In this document: piece by piece, positions 53,494-62,614 of the stretch
Layout: every line of letters starts with the position of its first letter
Position numbering within the stretch: position 1 is the first letter of the stretch
Source of the DNA: an uncultured Roseobacter sp.
Lineage (GTDB): Bacteria > Pseudomonadota > Alphaproteobacteria > Rhodobacterales > Rhodobacteraceae
DNA: 64,000 bases
Reading direction: 5' to 3'
NCBI RefSeq assembly: GCF_947491795.1
Contig: NZ_CANLKW010000001.1
Location: forward strand, 186,001-250,000
The notes under the pieces: model-generated
Databases searched by the model: none
Told to the model about the DNA's origin: nothing
Seen by the model: only the letters and a program-made list of their open reading frames with translations
Translations under genes and position numbers: made by a program

Positions 53494-54386
53494 GCGCCTT
53501 TCCCCTTGAGCAGACGGAAGGCATCACCAAAAGCTTCGAGAGCCTGGGCGGGAACGATAATGGTCTGTTTGCCGTCACCTGCGCCCAGAGCGTTCAGGGA
53601 TTCCACCTGTTTCAGGGCGATCTGATACTGAGCGGCCTCGATCCCGTTTTCGTTGATCGCGGTTGCCACCACCTGGGTGGCATAGGCCTCTGCATCTGCA
53701 AGGATCCTGCGTGCTTTAGCTGTCTGTTCGGACGCGTAAAGCTCCGCATCAGCGGCCAGCTCAACCGCGCGTTTTGATCCTTCGGCCTCGGTGACCTGAG
53801 CCCGGCGGGCGCGTTCGGCATTAAGCTGCTGGAGCATCGCATCGCGCGTCGCCTGGTCGAGATTAACATCCAGTATTTCGGCCCGGGTCACTTCGATCCC
53901 CCAGTCATCCACAGCGTCCTCGACCGACCCTTTGATGGTTGAAATCAGCTCGGCGCGGTTGGCCTGGACGTCGTCCAGATCCATTTTACCGATCTCGGCC
54001 CGGACGATCCCGGCAACTGTGGTCGCAATAGCTGCGTCCACGTCACGAATTCGGTACACCGTGCGCTCGGGCTCTGTAATGCGGTAGAACACCGAGGTTT
54101 CGACCTGCACCAGGACGTTGTCTTTGGTGATGGCATCCTGGCTTGCGTTGGGCAGTTGCCGTTCCAGGATCGAAATCTCATGCGCAACCCGGTCGATGAA
54201 GGGTACAATCAGGTTAATCCCGGGCCCAAGGACGGACCGCAGCCGCCCGAAACGCTCGATGACGTATTTTTCGGATTGAGGGACGATTTTGACGCCCTTG
54301 ACCACAAGTGCCACGAGCAGACCCGCGAGCAGCAGAAACACGACATTTCCTGACAAAAGCTCGATGATTACTGTTTCGATGTCCAT
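53490..54386 (-). CDS. SPFH/stomatin-family protein (QmcA-like)
   Basis: A 298-residue protein with one N-terminal membrane helix (VVFLLLAGLLVALVV), then the SPFH/band 7 domain (VIERFGRLRSVLGPGINLIVPF, RAEIGKMDLDDVQANR) and a C-terminal coiled coil with AKARRILADAEAYATQVV. It is a membrane scaffold found with NfeD. ATGA overlap with the nfeD gene. The ATG at 54386 is used because a longer frame has no similarity. Confidence 0.9.
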   Translation of the reverse strand: MDIETVIIELLSGNVVFLLLAGLLVALVVKGVKIVPQSEKYVIERFGRLRSVLGPGINLIVPFIDRVAHEISILERQLPNASQDAITKDNVLVQVETSVFYRITEPERTVYRIRDVDAAIATTVAGIVRAEIGKMDLDDVQANRAELISTIKGSVEDAVDDWGIEVTRAEILDVNLDQATRDAMLQQLNAERARRAQVTEAEGSKRAVELAADAELYASEQTAKARRILADAEAYATQVVATAINENGIEAAQYQIALKQVESLNALGAGDGKQTIIVPAQALEAFGDAFRLLKGKGA

Positions 54387-54546
54387 AACGGCGTCCTTTT
54401 TACCATCCAGCTGAGGATGTGGCCTCTGTCTGATCCGAATGCAAGCACAAGACCGTGCCGCAGGTACCCGGCAGATCAGCAAAGATTGCACTTTTGATGT
54501 GGTTTGGATACCGGGCGGGGACAGCCAACACAAATAAGGGGTCCGC

Positions 54547-55674
54547 ATGGCCGGTTTCAGTTTCAGCACATCCGCCGTGGACGGAAAAGCGCGCACAGGA
54601 ACGATAAGCACCCCCCGGGGTGATATCCGGACACCTGCGTTTATGCCCGTGGGCACAGCGGCGACCGTCAAGGCGATGTTGCCGGGGTCGGTGCGTGACA
54701 CCGGCGCTGATATCCTGCTGGGCAATACCTACCACCTGATGCTGCGTCCCACGGCGGAACGGATCGACAGGCTGGGCGGTCTGCACGAATTCATGAACTG
54801 GGATCGGCCCATTCTCACGGATTCCGGGGGCTTTCAGGTGATGAGCCTCGCGTCACTGCGGAAGCTGACGGAAAAAGGTGTAACTTTCAAAAGCCACATC
54901 GACGGCTCGAAACACGAGATCACGCCCGAACGATCGATGGAAATCCAGCGGCTGCTGGGCTCGGACATTGTGATGTGTTTTGACGAGTGCCCCGCCTTGC
55001 CGGCGGACCGGCAGCGGATCGCAGAAAGCATGGAGCTGTCCATGCGGTGGGCCGCAAGATCGAAGGAGGCCTTTGGCGAACGCCCCGGGCATGCGCTTTT
55101 CGGCATTCAGCAGGGTGGGCTTGAAGAAGATCTGCGGGCACAGAGCGCTGATGCATTGCGCGACATTGGTTTTGACGGCTACGCGGTGGGCGGTCTGGCC
55201 GTGGGAGAGGGGCAGGAGGCGATGTTTGACTGCCTTGATTATGCGCCGGAGCAGCTGCCGCAGGACAAACCCCGCTATCTGATGGGCGTGGGCAAACCGG
55301 ATGACATTGTTGGCGCGGTTGCCCGGGGCATCGATATGATGGACTGTGTTCTGCCCAGCAGATCCGGGCGCACAGGCCAGGTGTTCACGCGGTATGGCGT
55401 GCTCAACATTAAGAACGCCCGCCACCAGGACGATCCGCGCCCTCTTGACGAAAACTGCGGTTGCCCGGCCTGCCGCAGCTACAGCCGCGCCTATCTGCAC
55501 CATGTGTTCCGCAGCCAGGAGATTATTTCCTCGATGCTGCTGACCTGGCATAATCTGCATTATTATCAGGATCTTATGGCAGGAATGCGCGAGGCGATCA
55601 GCGGGCAGCGTTTTGACGCCTGGCAAAAGGCCTTTCATGACGGTCGCGCGCGGGGAGATCTCGATCCGCTCTGA
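54547..55674 (+). CDS. tgt: tRNA-guanine (queuine) transglycosylase
   Basis: Replaces guanine-34 of tRNAs for His, Tyr, Asp and Asn with preQ1. The 375-residue protein has the substrate-binding [10 protein letters not shown], the [16 protein letters not shown] block and the catalytic-aspartate region [16 protein letters not shown]. Zinc is bound by [22 protein letters not shown] precedes the ATG. The tRNA-Asp gene of this window is one of its natural substrates. Confidence 0.96.
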   Translation: MAGFSFSTSAVDGKARTGTISTPRGDIRTPAFMPVGTAATVKAMLPGSVRDTGADILLGNTYHLMLRPTAERIDRLGGLHEFMNWDRPILTDSGGFQVMSLASLRKLTEKGVTFKSHIDGSKHEITPERSMEIQRLLGSDIVMCFDECPALPADRQRIAESMELSMRWAARSKEAFGERPGHALFGIQQGGLEEDLRAQSADALRDIGFDGYAVGGLAVGEGQEAMFDCLDYAPEQLPQDKPRYLMGVGKPDDIVGAVARGIDMMDCVLPSRSGRTGQVFTRYGVLNIKNARHQDDPRPLDENCGCPACRSYSRAYLHHVFRSQEIISSMLLTWHNLHYYQDLMAGMREAISGQRFDAWQKAFHDGRARGDLDPL

Positions 55675-55775
55675 TTGTCGGTTTTACGGTTAAAACCTGC
55701 GACCCTAGGCCACATGTTAACGCCCGTTTAACCCGCATTGGCGTAGAGCTGTGGCGACCACAGCGGAGGTATGGG

Positions 55776-56465
55776 ATGAGCGATATTCAGACAGAAAACA
55801 CGCACCAGTCGGGGCTCTCTGCCGATCAGACGCTTCACGCCATCCTGAGTGATCTCGCCCCTGCGCGATCTGCCGCAATGCAGGTTCTGGTTTTTCATAT
55901 GGAACAGGCGGACTCGTCCGAGGACAATGTCACAGCGGACACTCTGATGGAGGCGCGGAATGCTCTGCGCGCCGCCTGCAAGTCCATTCAGACATCGGTA
56001 CCGCAGCGTCTGAAAGCGCTGAAAGTCGAACTTCCGGAGGCGCTGGAGGAGAAACTTCAAAATCTGACTAAAGCTCTCAGCGATCTGCTGCGGGCAGTGG
56101 ATGCCTGCAGTATGGGGTCTGACAAGGAAATCAAAGGATTTCGGCCTTCTGGCAATATGTACAACCTGTGTGCAGAACGAGTGGCGCAGGGTTGTGCGGA
56201 ATTTTCCAACGGGCTGAGCGCGTTCTTTCTGGAGCGGACGGAGCGTGACAAGGCAGAGGCCCTGAAACGCACCAGCACAATAGCGCAGGAAATTGGCAAA
56301 ATCGGACGTGTGATCAACATGGTCGCCACCAATGCTACTATCGAGGCCGCGCGCGCAGGTGAGGCGGGCAAAGGGTTCACCGTCATCGCCGATGAAGTCA
56401 AAGTGCTCTCATCGCGGGTGTCGTCTCTGTCTGTTTCTCTGACGGACCAGCTGAATGTGAACTGA
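55776..56465 (+). CDS. Soluble protein ending in a methyl-accepting chemoreceptor tip
   Basis: A 229-residue protein without signal peptide or membrane helix. Residues about 165-225 match the cytoplasmic tip of chemoreceptors: [20 protein letters not shown] and [18 protein letters not shown]. The first 160 residues are helical and unrecognised. Chemoreceptor tips bind CheA and CheW, but a normal receptor has a much longer antiparallel coiled coil with methylation helices, which is missing here. Either a truncated receptor or a regulator using the tip fold. No che genes are nearby. Confidence 0.7.
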   Translation: MSDIQTENTHQSGLSADQTLHAILSDLAPARSAAMQVLVFHMEQADSSEDNVTADTLMEARNALRAACKSIQTSVPQRLKALKVELPEALEEKLQNLTKALSDLLRAVDACSMGSDKEIKGFRPSGNMYNLCAERVAQGCAEFSNGLSAFFLERTERDKAEALKRTSTIAQEIGKIGRVINMVATNATIEAARAGEAGKGFTVIADEVKVLSSRVSSLSVSLTDQLNVN

Positions 56466-56661
56466 CCGGTGCAAAAGCTCCTGGAGGCCCGATTGTCGGC
56501 TTGTACTCTGACCCTTCTCTGGACATTCTTGCGATGACCAGATCAAAACAAGGTTGATATCAGTGGGGTGCTGCCCCACCTGTTATCTGTAAATCCGGAG
56601 ATGGCCGGGCGTTGCTGCATATGCGGGACCAGTGTCATCTTGCCAAAAACAAGGAAAGAGC
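56466..56661. other. Intergenic region upstream of lon
   Basis: About 200 bases. A hairpin GTGGGG-TGCT-GCCCCAC (around 56563-56580) resembles the hairpin part of the dispersed repeat, but the CCCGGGATATTT block is missing. No heat-shock promoter could be named with confidence. Confidence 0.35.
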
Positions 56662-59070
56662 ATGCAAGAGCCTCTTAACGCTTCGTACCCGGTACTGCCG
56701 CTGCGCGATATCGTCGTATTCCCGCACATGATTGTGCCGCTTTTCGTCGGGCGCGAAAAATCCGTCCGTGCCCTCGAAGAGGTCATGGCAGATGACAAGC
56801 AGATCCTTTTGTCCAGTCAGATTGACCCGGGCGTCGATGATCCTGACAGCGACGGTATCTACAAGGCAGGCGTCCTTGCGAACGTGTTACAGCTGTTGAA
56901 GCTGCCTGATGGCACGGTCAAGGTTCTGGTCGAAGGCCAGGCGCGGGTGCGGATCACCGAATATCTGGACAACGACAGTTTTTTTGAAGCACGGGCAGAA
57001 TATCTGACCGAAATGCCGGGCGATGTTGCCACAACAGAGGCGCTGTTGCGCACAGTGGCGGACGAATTTGAGCGCTATGCCAAGGTAAAGAAAAACGTAC
57101 CCGAAGAGGCGCTGGCGGCTGTCGGCGAATCCAGCGAGCCTGCAAAGCTTGCCGATCTGGTCGCCGGGCATCTGGGCATAGAGGTAGATCAGAAGCAGGA
57201 CCTGCTGGAAACCCTGAGCGTGTCCGAGCGTCTGGAGAAGGTTTACGGCCTGATGCAGGGCGAAATGTCTGTCCTGCAGGTCGAGAAAAAGATCAAAACC
57301 CGCGTCAAGACCCAGATGGAGCGTACGCAGCGCGAATACTATCTGAATGAGCAGATGAAGGCGATCCAGCAGGAGCTGGGAGACGGCGAGGACGGCAAGA
57401 ACGAAGTCGCCGAGCTGGAAGCCCGTATTGCCGACACCAAACTGAGCAAGGAAGCCCGCGAAAAGGCGGATGCCGAGATCAAGAAACTGCGCAACATGAG
57501 CCCGATGTCGGCCGAGGCGACAGTGGTGCGCAACTATCTGGACTGGATGCTGTCGATCCCCTGGGGCACGAAATCGCGTGTCAAAAAAGATCTGGGCCGC
57601 GCACAGAAGGTTCTGGACGACGATCACTATGGGCTTGAGAAGGTCAAAGAGCGCATTGTCGAGTATCTCGCGGTGCAACAGCGATCCGCAAAACTCAAAG
57701 GCCCGATCATGTGCCTTGTGGGTCCTCCGGGCGTTGGCAAGACCTCGCTGGGCAAATCGGTTGCGCGTGCGACGGGGCGCGAGTTTATCCGCATCAGCCT
57801 CGGCGGCGTGCGTGACGAATCCGAGATCCGCGGTCACCGCCGGACCTACATCGGCTCCATGCCGGGCAAGATCATTCAGGCGCTGAAGAAAGCAAAGACA
57901 ACGAACCCGCTGATTTTGCTGGATGAAATCGATAAGATGGGCCAGGATTTTCGCGGTGATCCCGCGTCTGCAATGCTGGAAGTTCTCGATCCGGAACAAA
58001 ACTCGACATTCGTCGACCACTATCTTGAAGTGGAATACGATCTGTCGAACGTAATGTTCCTGACAACATCCAACAGTTACAACATGCCTGGTCCGCTGCT
58101 GGACAGGATGGAGATCATCCCGCTCGCCGGCTATACCGAGGACGAAAAACGCGAGATTGCGCTGCAACACCTTGTGCCCAAACAGGTCAAAAACCATGGC
58201 CTTCGGAAAAAGGAATTCAGCATTGACGATTCCGCACTCACCGAGATGATCCGGACCTACACGCGCGAAGCTGGCGTGCGGAACCTCGAGCGGGAAATCG
58301 CCAAGGTTGCGCGCAAGTCTCTGACAAAAATCATCCGCAAAGAAGCGGAAAGCGTCGCAGTCACTGCAGACAATATCGATGATTTCCTCGGTGTGAAAAA
58401 ATATCGTTACGGTCTTGCAGAGAAAGAAGACCAGATTGGTGTTGTGACCGGCTTGGCATATACGTCGGTGGGGGGCGAGCTGCTGAGCATCGAGGCGCTG
58501 CGCCTGCCCGGTAAAGGCAGGATGAAGACAACCGGTAAACTTGGTGATGTGATGAAGGAGTCGATTGACGCGGCGTCTTCATATGTCAGGTCGATCAGTC
58601 CGCAGATCGGTGTCAAACCGCCGCGGTTCGACAAAATCGACATCCACGTGCACGTCCCTGATGGTGCCACGCCCAAGGACGGCCCGAGTGCAGGCCTTGC
58701 AATGGTAACCTCCATCGTATCCGTGCTGACCCAGATACCGGTGCGTAAGGACATTGCAATGACGGGCGAAGTCAGCCTGCGCGGGAACGCGATGCCGATC
58801 GGCGGGCTCAAGGAAAAACTGCTGGCGGCGCTGCGCGGAGGGATTACCAAAGTGCTGATCCCGCAGGAAAATGCCAAAGACCTGCCTGAGATACCGGACA
58901 ACGTAAAAGACGGGCTGGAAATTATCCCCGTCAGCCACGTGTCTGAGGTGTTGGAGCACGCGCTGGTCAGCAAGCCGGAAGCGATCGAATGGGATCAGGA
59001 AGCCGAAGAAGCAGCAGCAGCGGCCATTGCAGGCTCTTCCGATACCGGGGATGCGGCCACGGCACACTAA
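56662..59070 (+). CDS. lon: ATP-dependent Lon protease
   Basis: A 802-residue Lon: N-terminal LAN domain starting YPVLPLRDIVVFPHMIVPLF, AAA+ domain with Walker A VGPPGVGKTSLGKS and Walker B ILLDEIDKM, and the proteolytic domain with the catalytic serine in PKDGPSAGLAMV and the lysine in GGLKEKLLAALR. Degrades misfolded and regulatory proteins. The ATG at 56662 (MQEPLN) follows AAGGAAAG; an upstream in-frame ATG at 56632 lacks a ribosome site. The C-terminal tail is rich in Ala and Glu. Confidence 0.97.
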   Translation: MQEPLNASYPVLPLRDIVVFPHMIVPLFVGREKSVRALEEVMADDKQILLSSQIDPGVDDPDSDGIYKAGVLANVLQLLKLPDGTVKVLVEGQARVRITEYLDNDSFFEARAEYLTEMPGDVATTEALLRTVADEFERYAKVKKNVPEEALAAVGESSEPAKLADLVAGHLGIEVDQKQDLLETLSVSERLEKVYGLMQGEMSVLQVEKKIKTRVKTQMERTQREYYLNEQMKAIQQELGDGEDGKNEVAELEARIADTKLSKEAREKADAEIKKLRNMSPMSAEATVVRNYLDWMLSIPWGTKSRVKKDLGRAQKVLDDDHYGLEKVKERIVEYLAVQQRSAKLKGPIMCLVGPPGVGKTSLGKSVARATGREFIRISLGGVRDESEIRGHRRTYIGSMPGKIIQALKKAKTTNPLILLDEIDKMGQDFRGDPASAMLEVLDPEQNSTFVDHYLEVEYDLSNVMFLTTSNSYNMPGPLLDRMEIIPLAGYTEDEKREIALQHLVPKQVKNHGLRKKEFSIDDSALTEMIRTYTREAGVRNLEREIAKVARKSLTKIIRKEAESVAVTADNIDDFLGVKKYRYGLAEKEDQIGVVTGLAYTSVGGELLSIEALRLPGKGRMKTTGKLGDVMKESIDAASSYVRSISPQIGVKPPRFDKIDIHVHVPDGATPKDGPSAGLAMVTSIVSVLTQIPVRKDIAMTGEVSLRGNAMPIGGLKEKLLAALRGGITKVLIPQENAKDLPEIPDNVKDGLEIIPVSHVSEVLEHALVSKPEAIEWDQEAEEAAAAAIAGSSDTGDAATAH

Positions 59071-59089
59071 CGTCGTTCCCGATTATTTG

Positions 59090-59118
59090 AGGCGCGGATC
59101 TGATGTGGATCTGCGCCT
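59090..59118 (+). terminator. Probable terminator after lon
   Basis: AGGCGCGGATC pairs with GATCTGCGCCT (one G-T pair) around a 7-base loop, followed by TATT. The U tract is short, so termination efficiency is uncertain. Confidence 0.55.
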
Positions 59119-59245
59119 TATTCACGTTCTGTGACGGACCTTCAGGCATCCTCTTTAATGCCAGTTGGTGCAAATCCTTCGGCACGGCAGTCCACTCCGA
59201 AAAACTCTTGCAGCCTGCGGTTCCATTGAGTATCCCCCGGCGTGC

Positions 59246-59320
59246 GGGTAATTAGCTCAGTGGTAGAGCGCTTCGTTCACATCGAAGATGTCAGGAGTTC
59301 AAATCTCTTATCACCCACCA
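59246..59320 (+). tRNA. tRNA-Val (CAC anticodon)
   Basis: A 75-base cloverleaf with encoded CCA. The anticodon stem CTTCG/CGAAG encloses TTCACAT, giving CAC for the valine codon GUG. The D-loop has TAGCTCAGTGGTAGAGC. The acceptor stem GGGTAAT/ATCACCC has one A-C mismatch at 5-68 and the T-stem has a G-T pair. About 85% identical to the second tRNA-Val 730 bases downstream, so they are probably duplicates that diverged, with this copy accumulating changes. It may still function. Confidence 0.93.
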
Positions 59321-59433
59321 TTTCATATCGCGTCTTATGTTCGAACGGCACGGGCAACGGCGCTTTGCGGGGCTTGAAGCGAGAGAGCGTCGGGCGTATT
59401 CGGCCATTGAATGAAAGCATCCGGAACAAAGCT

Positions 59434-60018
59434 ATGGTCGATTTCCCACCGCTCTACATCCTGCGCCATGGGCAAACGCAGTGGAATGCAGAGCATCGGG
59501 TCCAGGGCCGCCTTGATTCTCCGCTGACGGATCTGGGCCGGAGCCAGGCGCTTGAGCAGAACCGTATCCTGCGGAGCCTTGATCTGACGGGTTTCCGGTT
59601 TCTGTCCAGCCCACAGGGGCGCGCTTTCCAGACGGCCGCGATTGCACTGGAAGGCCTCGCAATGCGGATCGATACCGACCCGCGCCTAGCAGAAATAACC
59701 GTCGGTGAGTATGAGGGGCGGCGGCGCTCTGAACTGCCGGGTGGAGCGGCAGCGGCAGAAAGCGAAGAAAGCGCGCTGCATCTCTATAACGCGGCACCCG
59801 GTGGGGAGGGCTTTGAGGGCCTGTACCATCGCTGTGACAGCTTTCTGAGCTCTCTGGATGGACCTTCTGTTCTGGTCACCCACGGCATGACATCGCGGAT
59901 GCTGCGCCTGATCCTGCTGGGTCAGAGCGTCGACAGTATCGGCAGTCTGCCAGGCGGGCAGGGGGTCGTCTATCACCTTGCGGATGGCATTCAGCATCGC
60001 CTGACATTAGGGGCTTGA
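59434..60018 (+). CDS. Histidine phosphatase (phosphoglycerate mutase-like) protein
   Basis: A 194-residue histidine phosphatase. The phosphohistidine motif is YILRHGQTQWN near the N-terminus, and the second catalytic histidine is in LVTHGMTSRMLR. The family covers mutases and small-molecule phosphatases; the substrate is unknown. Located between the two tRNA-Val genes. The ATG at 59434 is taken because an upstream extension would read through the tRNA gene. Confidence 0.88.
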   Translation: MVDFPPLYILRHGQTQWNAEHRVQGRLDSPLTDLGRSQALEQNRILRSLDLTGFRFLSSPQGRAFQTAAIALEGLAMRIDTDPRLAEITVGEYEGRRRSELPGGAAAAESEESALHLYNAAPGGEGFEGLYHRCDSFLSSLDGPSVLVTHGMTSRMLRLILLGQSVDSIGSLPGGQGVVYHLADGIQHRLTLGA

Positions 60019-60052
60019 AGACCCGCTGCAGTTTGGCTAAACCCGCGCCATC

Positions 60053-60128
<76 letters not shown>

Positions 60129-60264
60129 TATCCTCTGTTCCGACTCGAATATTCTGCTTATGCTGACCGGAGTCTGGTCCGGGTGGGGCCTGGCTCTTTA
60201 CGCAGACGGTATGCTGGACACTGTGACAGCTGCAGTCTGCTGGTCAGTGTGAAAGGGGCGCGCG

Positions 60265-60567
60265 TTGTTTTGCGACAAGACTGGGAATGAAAATCCCGAC
60301 CGGCAGCAGATCGCTGAATTTGATCTTGAGCTGGAAAGAATTCTGAATGATCTCAACGGCCTGCCTGAGCAGGAGCGGGGTGAGCGCGCCGTGATCATGG
60401 CGGCGCGTCTGATGGAATACGCAGCGTTCGAACTGGCGGGTCACGTCGATTGCGAACTGGTGGGCGAGATGGTTAACCTGTCTGCACGAATGAGCGGCCG
60501 CCGCCGGAAAGAGAGCACAACCCCTGTTTCAGGATCGGTTGTTCCGCTGTTTCCGCAAGCCAGATGA
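60265..60567 (+). CDS. Hypothetical helical protein, paralogue of the 60826 gene
   Basis: A 100-residue soluble protein. The start is TTG at 60265, preceded by AAAGGGG at a 6-base distance and bounded by an in-frame stop at 60250. The core (PEQERGERAVIMAARLMEY, then AAFELAGH and VNLSARMSGRR) resembles the core of the protein encoded 260 bases downstream (VHERVQVAMLLASCYLEYAA). Family unknown to me. It is helical and probably cytoplasmic. Confidence 0.6.
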   Translation: MFCDKTGNENPDRQQIAEFDLELERILNDLNGLPEQERGERAVIMAARLMEYAAFELAGHVDCELVGEMVNLSARMSGRRRKESTTPVSGSVVPLFPQAR

Positions 60568-60825
60568 TCTGAGTCTCTATCCCCCTCAGGTAGTGTCGTG
60601 TGCCGATTGTCGCGCTATGGTTGACAATTGTTACAATCCAGGCAAGTTTTGAGCATATAAATGCTCGGTTTCGCGATATTTTTGAGACCTCTGAAAAACG
60701 TGGAGAGAACACCCGCTCAGATCTGTTTGTGACAACCGGATATTTCGTGGTGCAAGGTAACAGGCTTCCGGAAACGGGCAAAGACCCGGGCAACGGACGC
60801 CGTGCAGTGTAAAGGCTGACACGAT
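60568..60825. other. Intergenic region between the two paralogous small genes
   Basis: About 260 bases. TTGACA and the 8-base palindrome ACAATTGT occur near 60622-60635 and may belong to a promoter, but no good -10 box follows at normal spacing. A 70-codon frame from a GTG at 60600 has no support. Confidence 0.35.
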
Positions 60826-61101
60826 ATGACCGAGCCGAAGGCAGAAATCTCCCCAAAGGTTGCGGACCTTCAGGCGTCTCTCAGTGCACTTGACGAAATG
60901 CCCGTTCATGAGCGGGTTCAGGTCGCAATGTTACTGGCCTCCTGTTATCTGGAATACGCGGCGTTTGAAATGGCGCTTGATCAGGGCGCCGAGGATGTAT
61001 CCGAAATCATTCACATGGCCGCGCGTCTTGATATGGCCTCGCGGCGCGTGTCAGATCGCGCCGCTTTCGCCAAGGCCGCACAGAACCTGCGCAAAATGTG
61101 A
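60826..61101 (+). CDS. Hypothetical helical protein, paralogue of the 60265 gene
   Basis: A 91-residue soluble protein, MTEPKAEISPKVADLQASLS..., without membrane segments. Shared with the upstream paralogue are the segment LEYAAFEMA (MEYAAFELA there) and (I/V)(I/N)(H/L)(M/S)AAR. AAAGG is 10 bases before the ATG. Function not known. Confidence 0.65.
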   Translation: MTEPKAEISPKVADLQASLSALDEMPVHERVQVAMLLASCYLEYAAFEMALDQGAEDVSEIIHMAARLDMASRRVSDRAAFAKAAQNLRKM

Positions 61102-61166
61102 CAGAACCAGTCATTGATCACTGTCCCTGACGGTTTATTGTTCATCAGGCAATCAATTCGGAGGCG

Positions 61167-62105
61167 ATGATGAGCTGGAACCCTGCACTCGACCCCGACT
61201 GCCCTGTCGGAGACGCTGTGGACTCGATTGAAACGGTGATCGTTCCGCGTGCGCGCGATCTTGGTGGATTTGAGGTGCGCCGTGCCCTGCCAGCCCCAAA
61301 GCGCCAGATGGTTGGTCCGTTCATATTCTTTGATCAGATGGGTCCGGCAGAATTTCTGACGGGCAAGGGGATCGACGTTCGGCCACATCCGCACATCGGT
61401 CTTGCGACTGTGACGTACCTCTACAAGGGCAAGATTCACCATCGGGACAGCCTCGGGACGGATCAGTGGATCGAACCGGGGGCGGTAAACTGGATGGTGG
61501 CCGGGCACGGCATTACCCATTCGGAGCGCACAGACGGAGAGATCCGTAAAAACCCGCACAGTCTTTTCGGCATCCAGACATGGGTGGCGCTGCCTGAGGA
61601 GGCAGAGGACAATGCCGCCGCCTTTGAGCATGCGCCAAAAGATACGCTGCCGTTTCTGCAAGGTGAGGGCAAAGAGGTACGTCTGATTCTGGGCACAGCA
61701 TGGGGTGAGACTGCGCCTGTCAGCACATTCTCGGAGATTTTCTATGCAGACGCTGTACTGGAAGCGGGGGCGAAAATTCCACTTCCCGATAATCACGAAG
61801 ACCGCGGTGTCTATGTGGTGGGCGGCAGTATCAGCGTGGGGGGCGAGACCTATGATGCCGGACAGATGATGGTCTTTCGCCCCGGGGACAACCTGTCCCT
61901 CACAGCAGGTGCGCAGGGTGCGCGGCTGATGATGCTTGGCGGTGCGACGCTGAACGGGCCACGGCACATCTGGTGGAACTTTGTCGCCTCCTCCCGGGAT
62001 CGTATTGATGCGGCCAAGGAAGCATGGCGTGCCGGGGACTGGGCGCATGGTCGTTTTCAGTTACCGCCGGGGGATGACGACGAGTTTATCCCGCTGCCTG
62101 ACTGA
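61167..62105 (+). CDS. Pirin family protein
   Basis: A 312-residue bicupin pirin. The N-terminal cupin binds metal with HPHIGLATVTYL (two histidines) and HGITHSERTDGE (His and Glu). The C-terminal domain shows LILGTAWGETAPV. Some pirins act as quercetinases or regulate other proteins; the role here is unknown. GGAGGCG precedes two tandem ATG codons (61167 and 61170). Confidence 0.9.
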   Translation: MMSWNPALDPDCPVGDAVDSIETVIVPRARDLGGFEVRRALPAPKRQMVGPFIFFDQMGPAEFLTGKGIDVRPHPHIGLATVTYLYKGKIHHRDSLGTDQWIEPGAVNWMVAGHGITHSERTDGEIRKNPHSLFGIQTWVALPEEAEDNAAAFEHAPKDTLPFLQGEGKEVRLILGTAWGETAPVSTFSEIFYADAVLEAGAKIPLPDNHEDRGVYVVGGSISVGGETYDAGQMMVFRPGDNLSLTAGAQGARLMMLGGATLNGPRHIWWNFVASSRDRIDAAKEAWRAGDWAHGRFQLPPGDDDEFIPLPD

Positions 62106-62163
62106 CCGCGCAGGAAAAAACGGGCCATCGGGAGTAAAATTCAAATTTCTTGTGAAAGCCCGC

Positions 62164-62192
62164 TTGACGAGACCGGGAGGGCGCAATATCAG
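62164..62192 (+). promoter_or_regulatory. Probable promoter of tRNA-Asp
   Basis: TTGACG (62164-62169) and TATCAG (62187-62192) are separated by 17 bases, and the tRNA begins 32 bases after the second box. The fit to a sigma-70 promoter is good. Confidence 0.6.
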
Positions 62193-62223
62193 GACGGAAC
62201 GCTTCGCAAGGGGCGTGCAGTGG

Positions 62224-62300
62224 GCGGTTGTAGCTCAGTTGGTTAGAGTACCGGCCTGTCACGCCGGGGGTCGCGGGTTCGAGCCCCGTCAACCGCGCCA
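62224..62300 (+). tRNA. tRNA-Asp (GTC anticodon)
   Basis: A 77-base cloverleaf with encoded CCA. Acceptor GCGGTTG/CAACCGC pairs perfectly, discriminator G, and the anticodon stem CCGGC/GCCGG encloses CTGTCAC, giving GTC. G34 here is the queuosine site modified by Tgt, encoded upstream. Confidence 0.97.
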
Positions 62301-62309
62301 CCGCTGCAT

Positions 62310-62337
62310 AAAAGGCCTCCGGAGACGGGGGCCTTTT
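62310..62337 (+). terminator. Terminator after tRNA-Asp
   Basis: AAAAGGCC and GGCCTTTT flank a GC-rich loop, a symmetric hairpin that ends in TTTT, 10 bases after the tRNA. Confidence 0.75.
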
Positions 62338-62614
62338 GCGTTTTCATCCGCCGGTTTCGGTTGATCTGGCTGCAGGTCTGGCAAATGCGCGATTACCTTT
62401 GGTTTGCGTGCGCTGCTCTGGCAGAAAGTAAGCGTTCTGGACGCTGACGAGTATTTCTTAGCCGCTTCTTTGAGCTGCGTCCCGAAGGCTCAAGCGCCTG
62501 GACAAACATCCGAGATATCAAACTGATTTTCCCGCGTCGGATCGAAGAAGGTTCCCGCAAAGACGTGGTATCAACACACATTGAAACGCTTCCTGCACTG
62601 CGCATCCTGCGTCG
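62338..62614. other. Intergenic region with a possible gene remnant
   Basis: About 280 bases between tRNA-Asp and the hydrolase. On the plus strand, from about 62463, a frame reads FFELRPEGSSAWTNIR then DIKLIFPRRIEEGSRKDVV before running into sequence antisense to the hydrolase. The composition looks like true protein but there is no start or ribosome site and I cannot name a family. Possibly a decayed gene. Confidence 0.3.

Noticed and set aside
59246..59320. First tRNA-Val as a pseudogene
   Set aside because: All arms fold, CCA is encoded and the anticodon loop is normal; a single A-C mismatch is not enough to call it broken.
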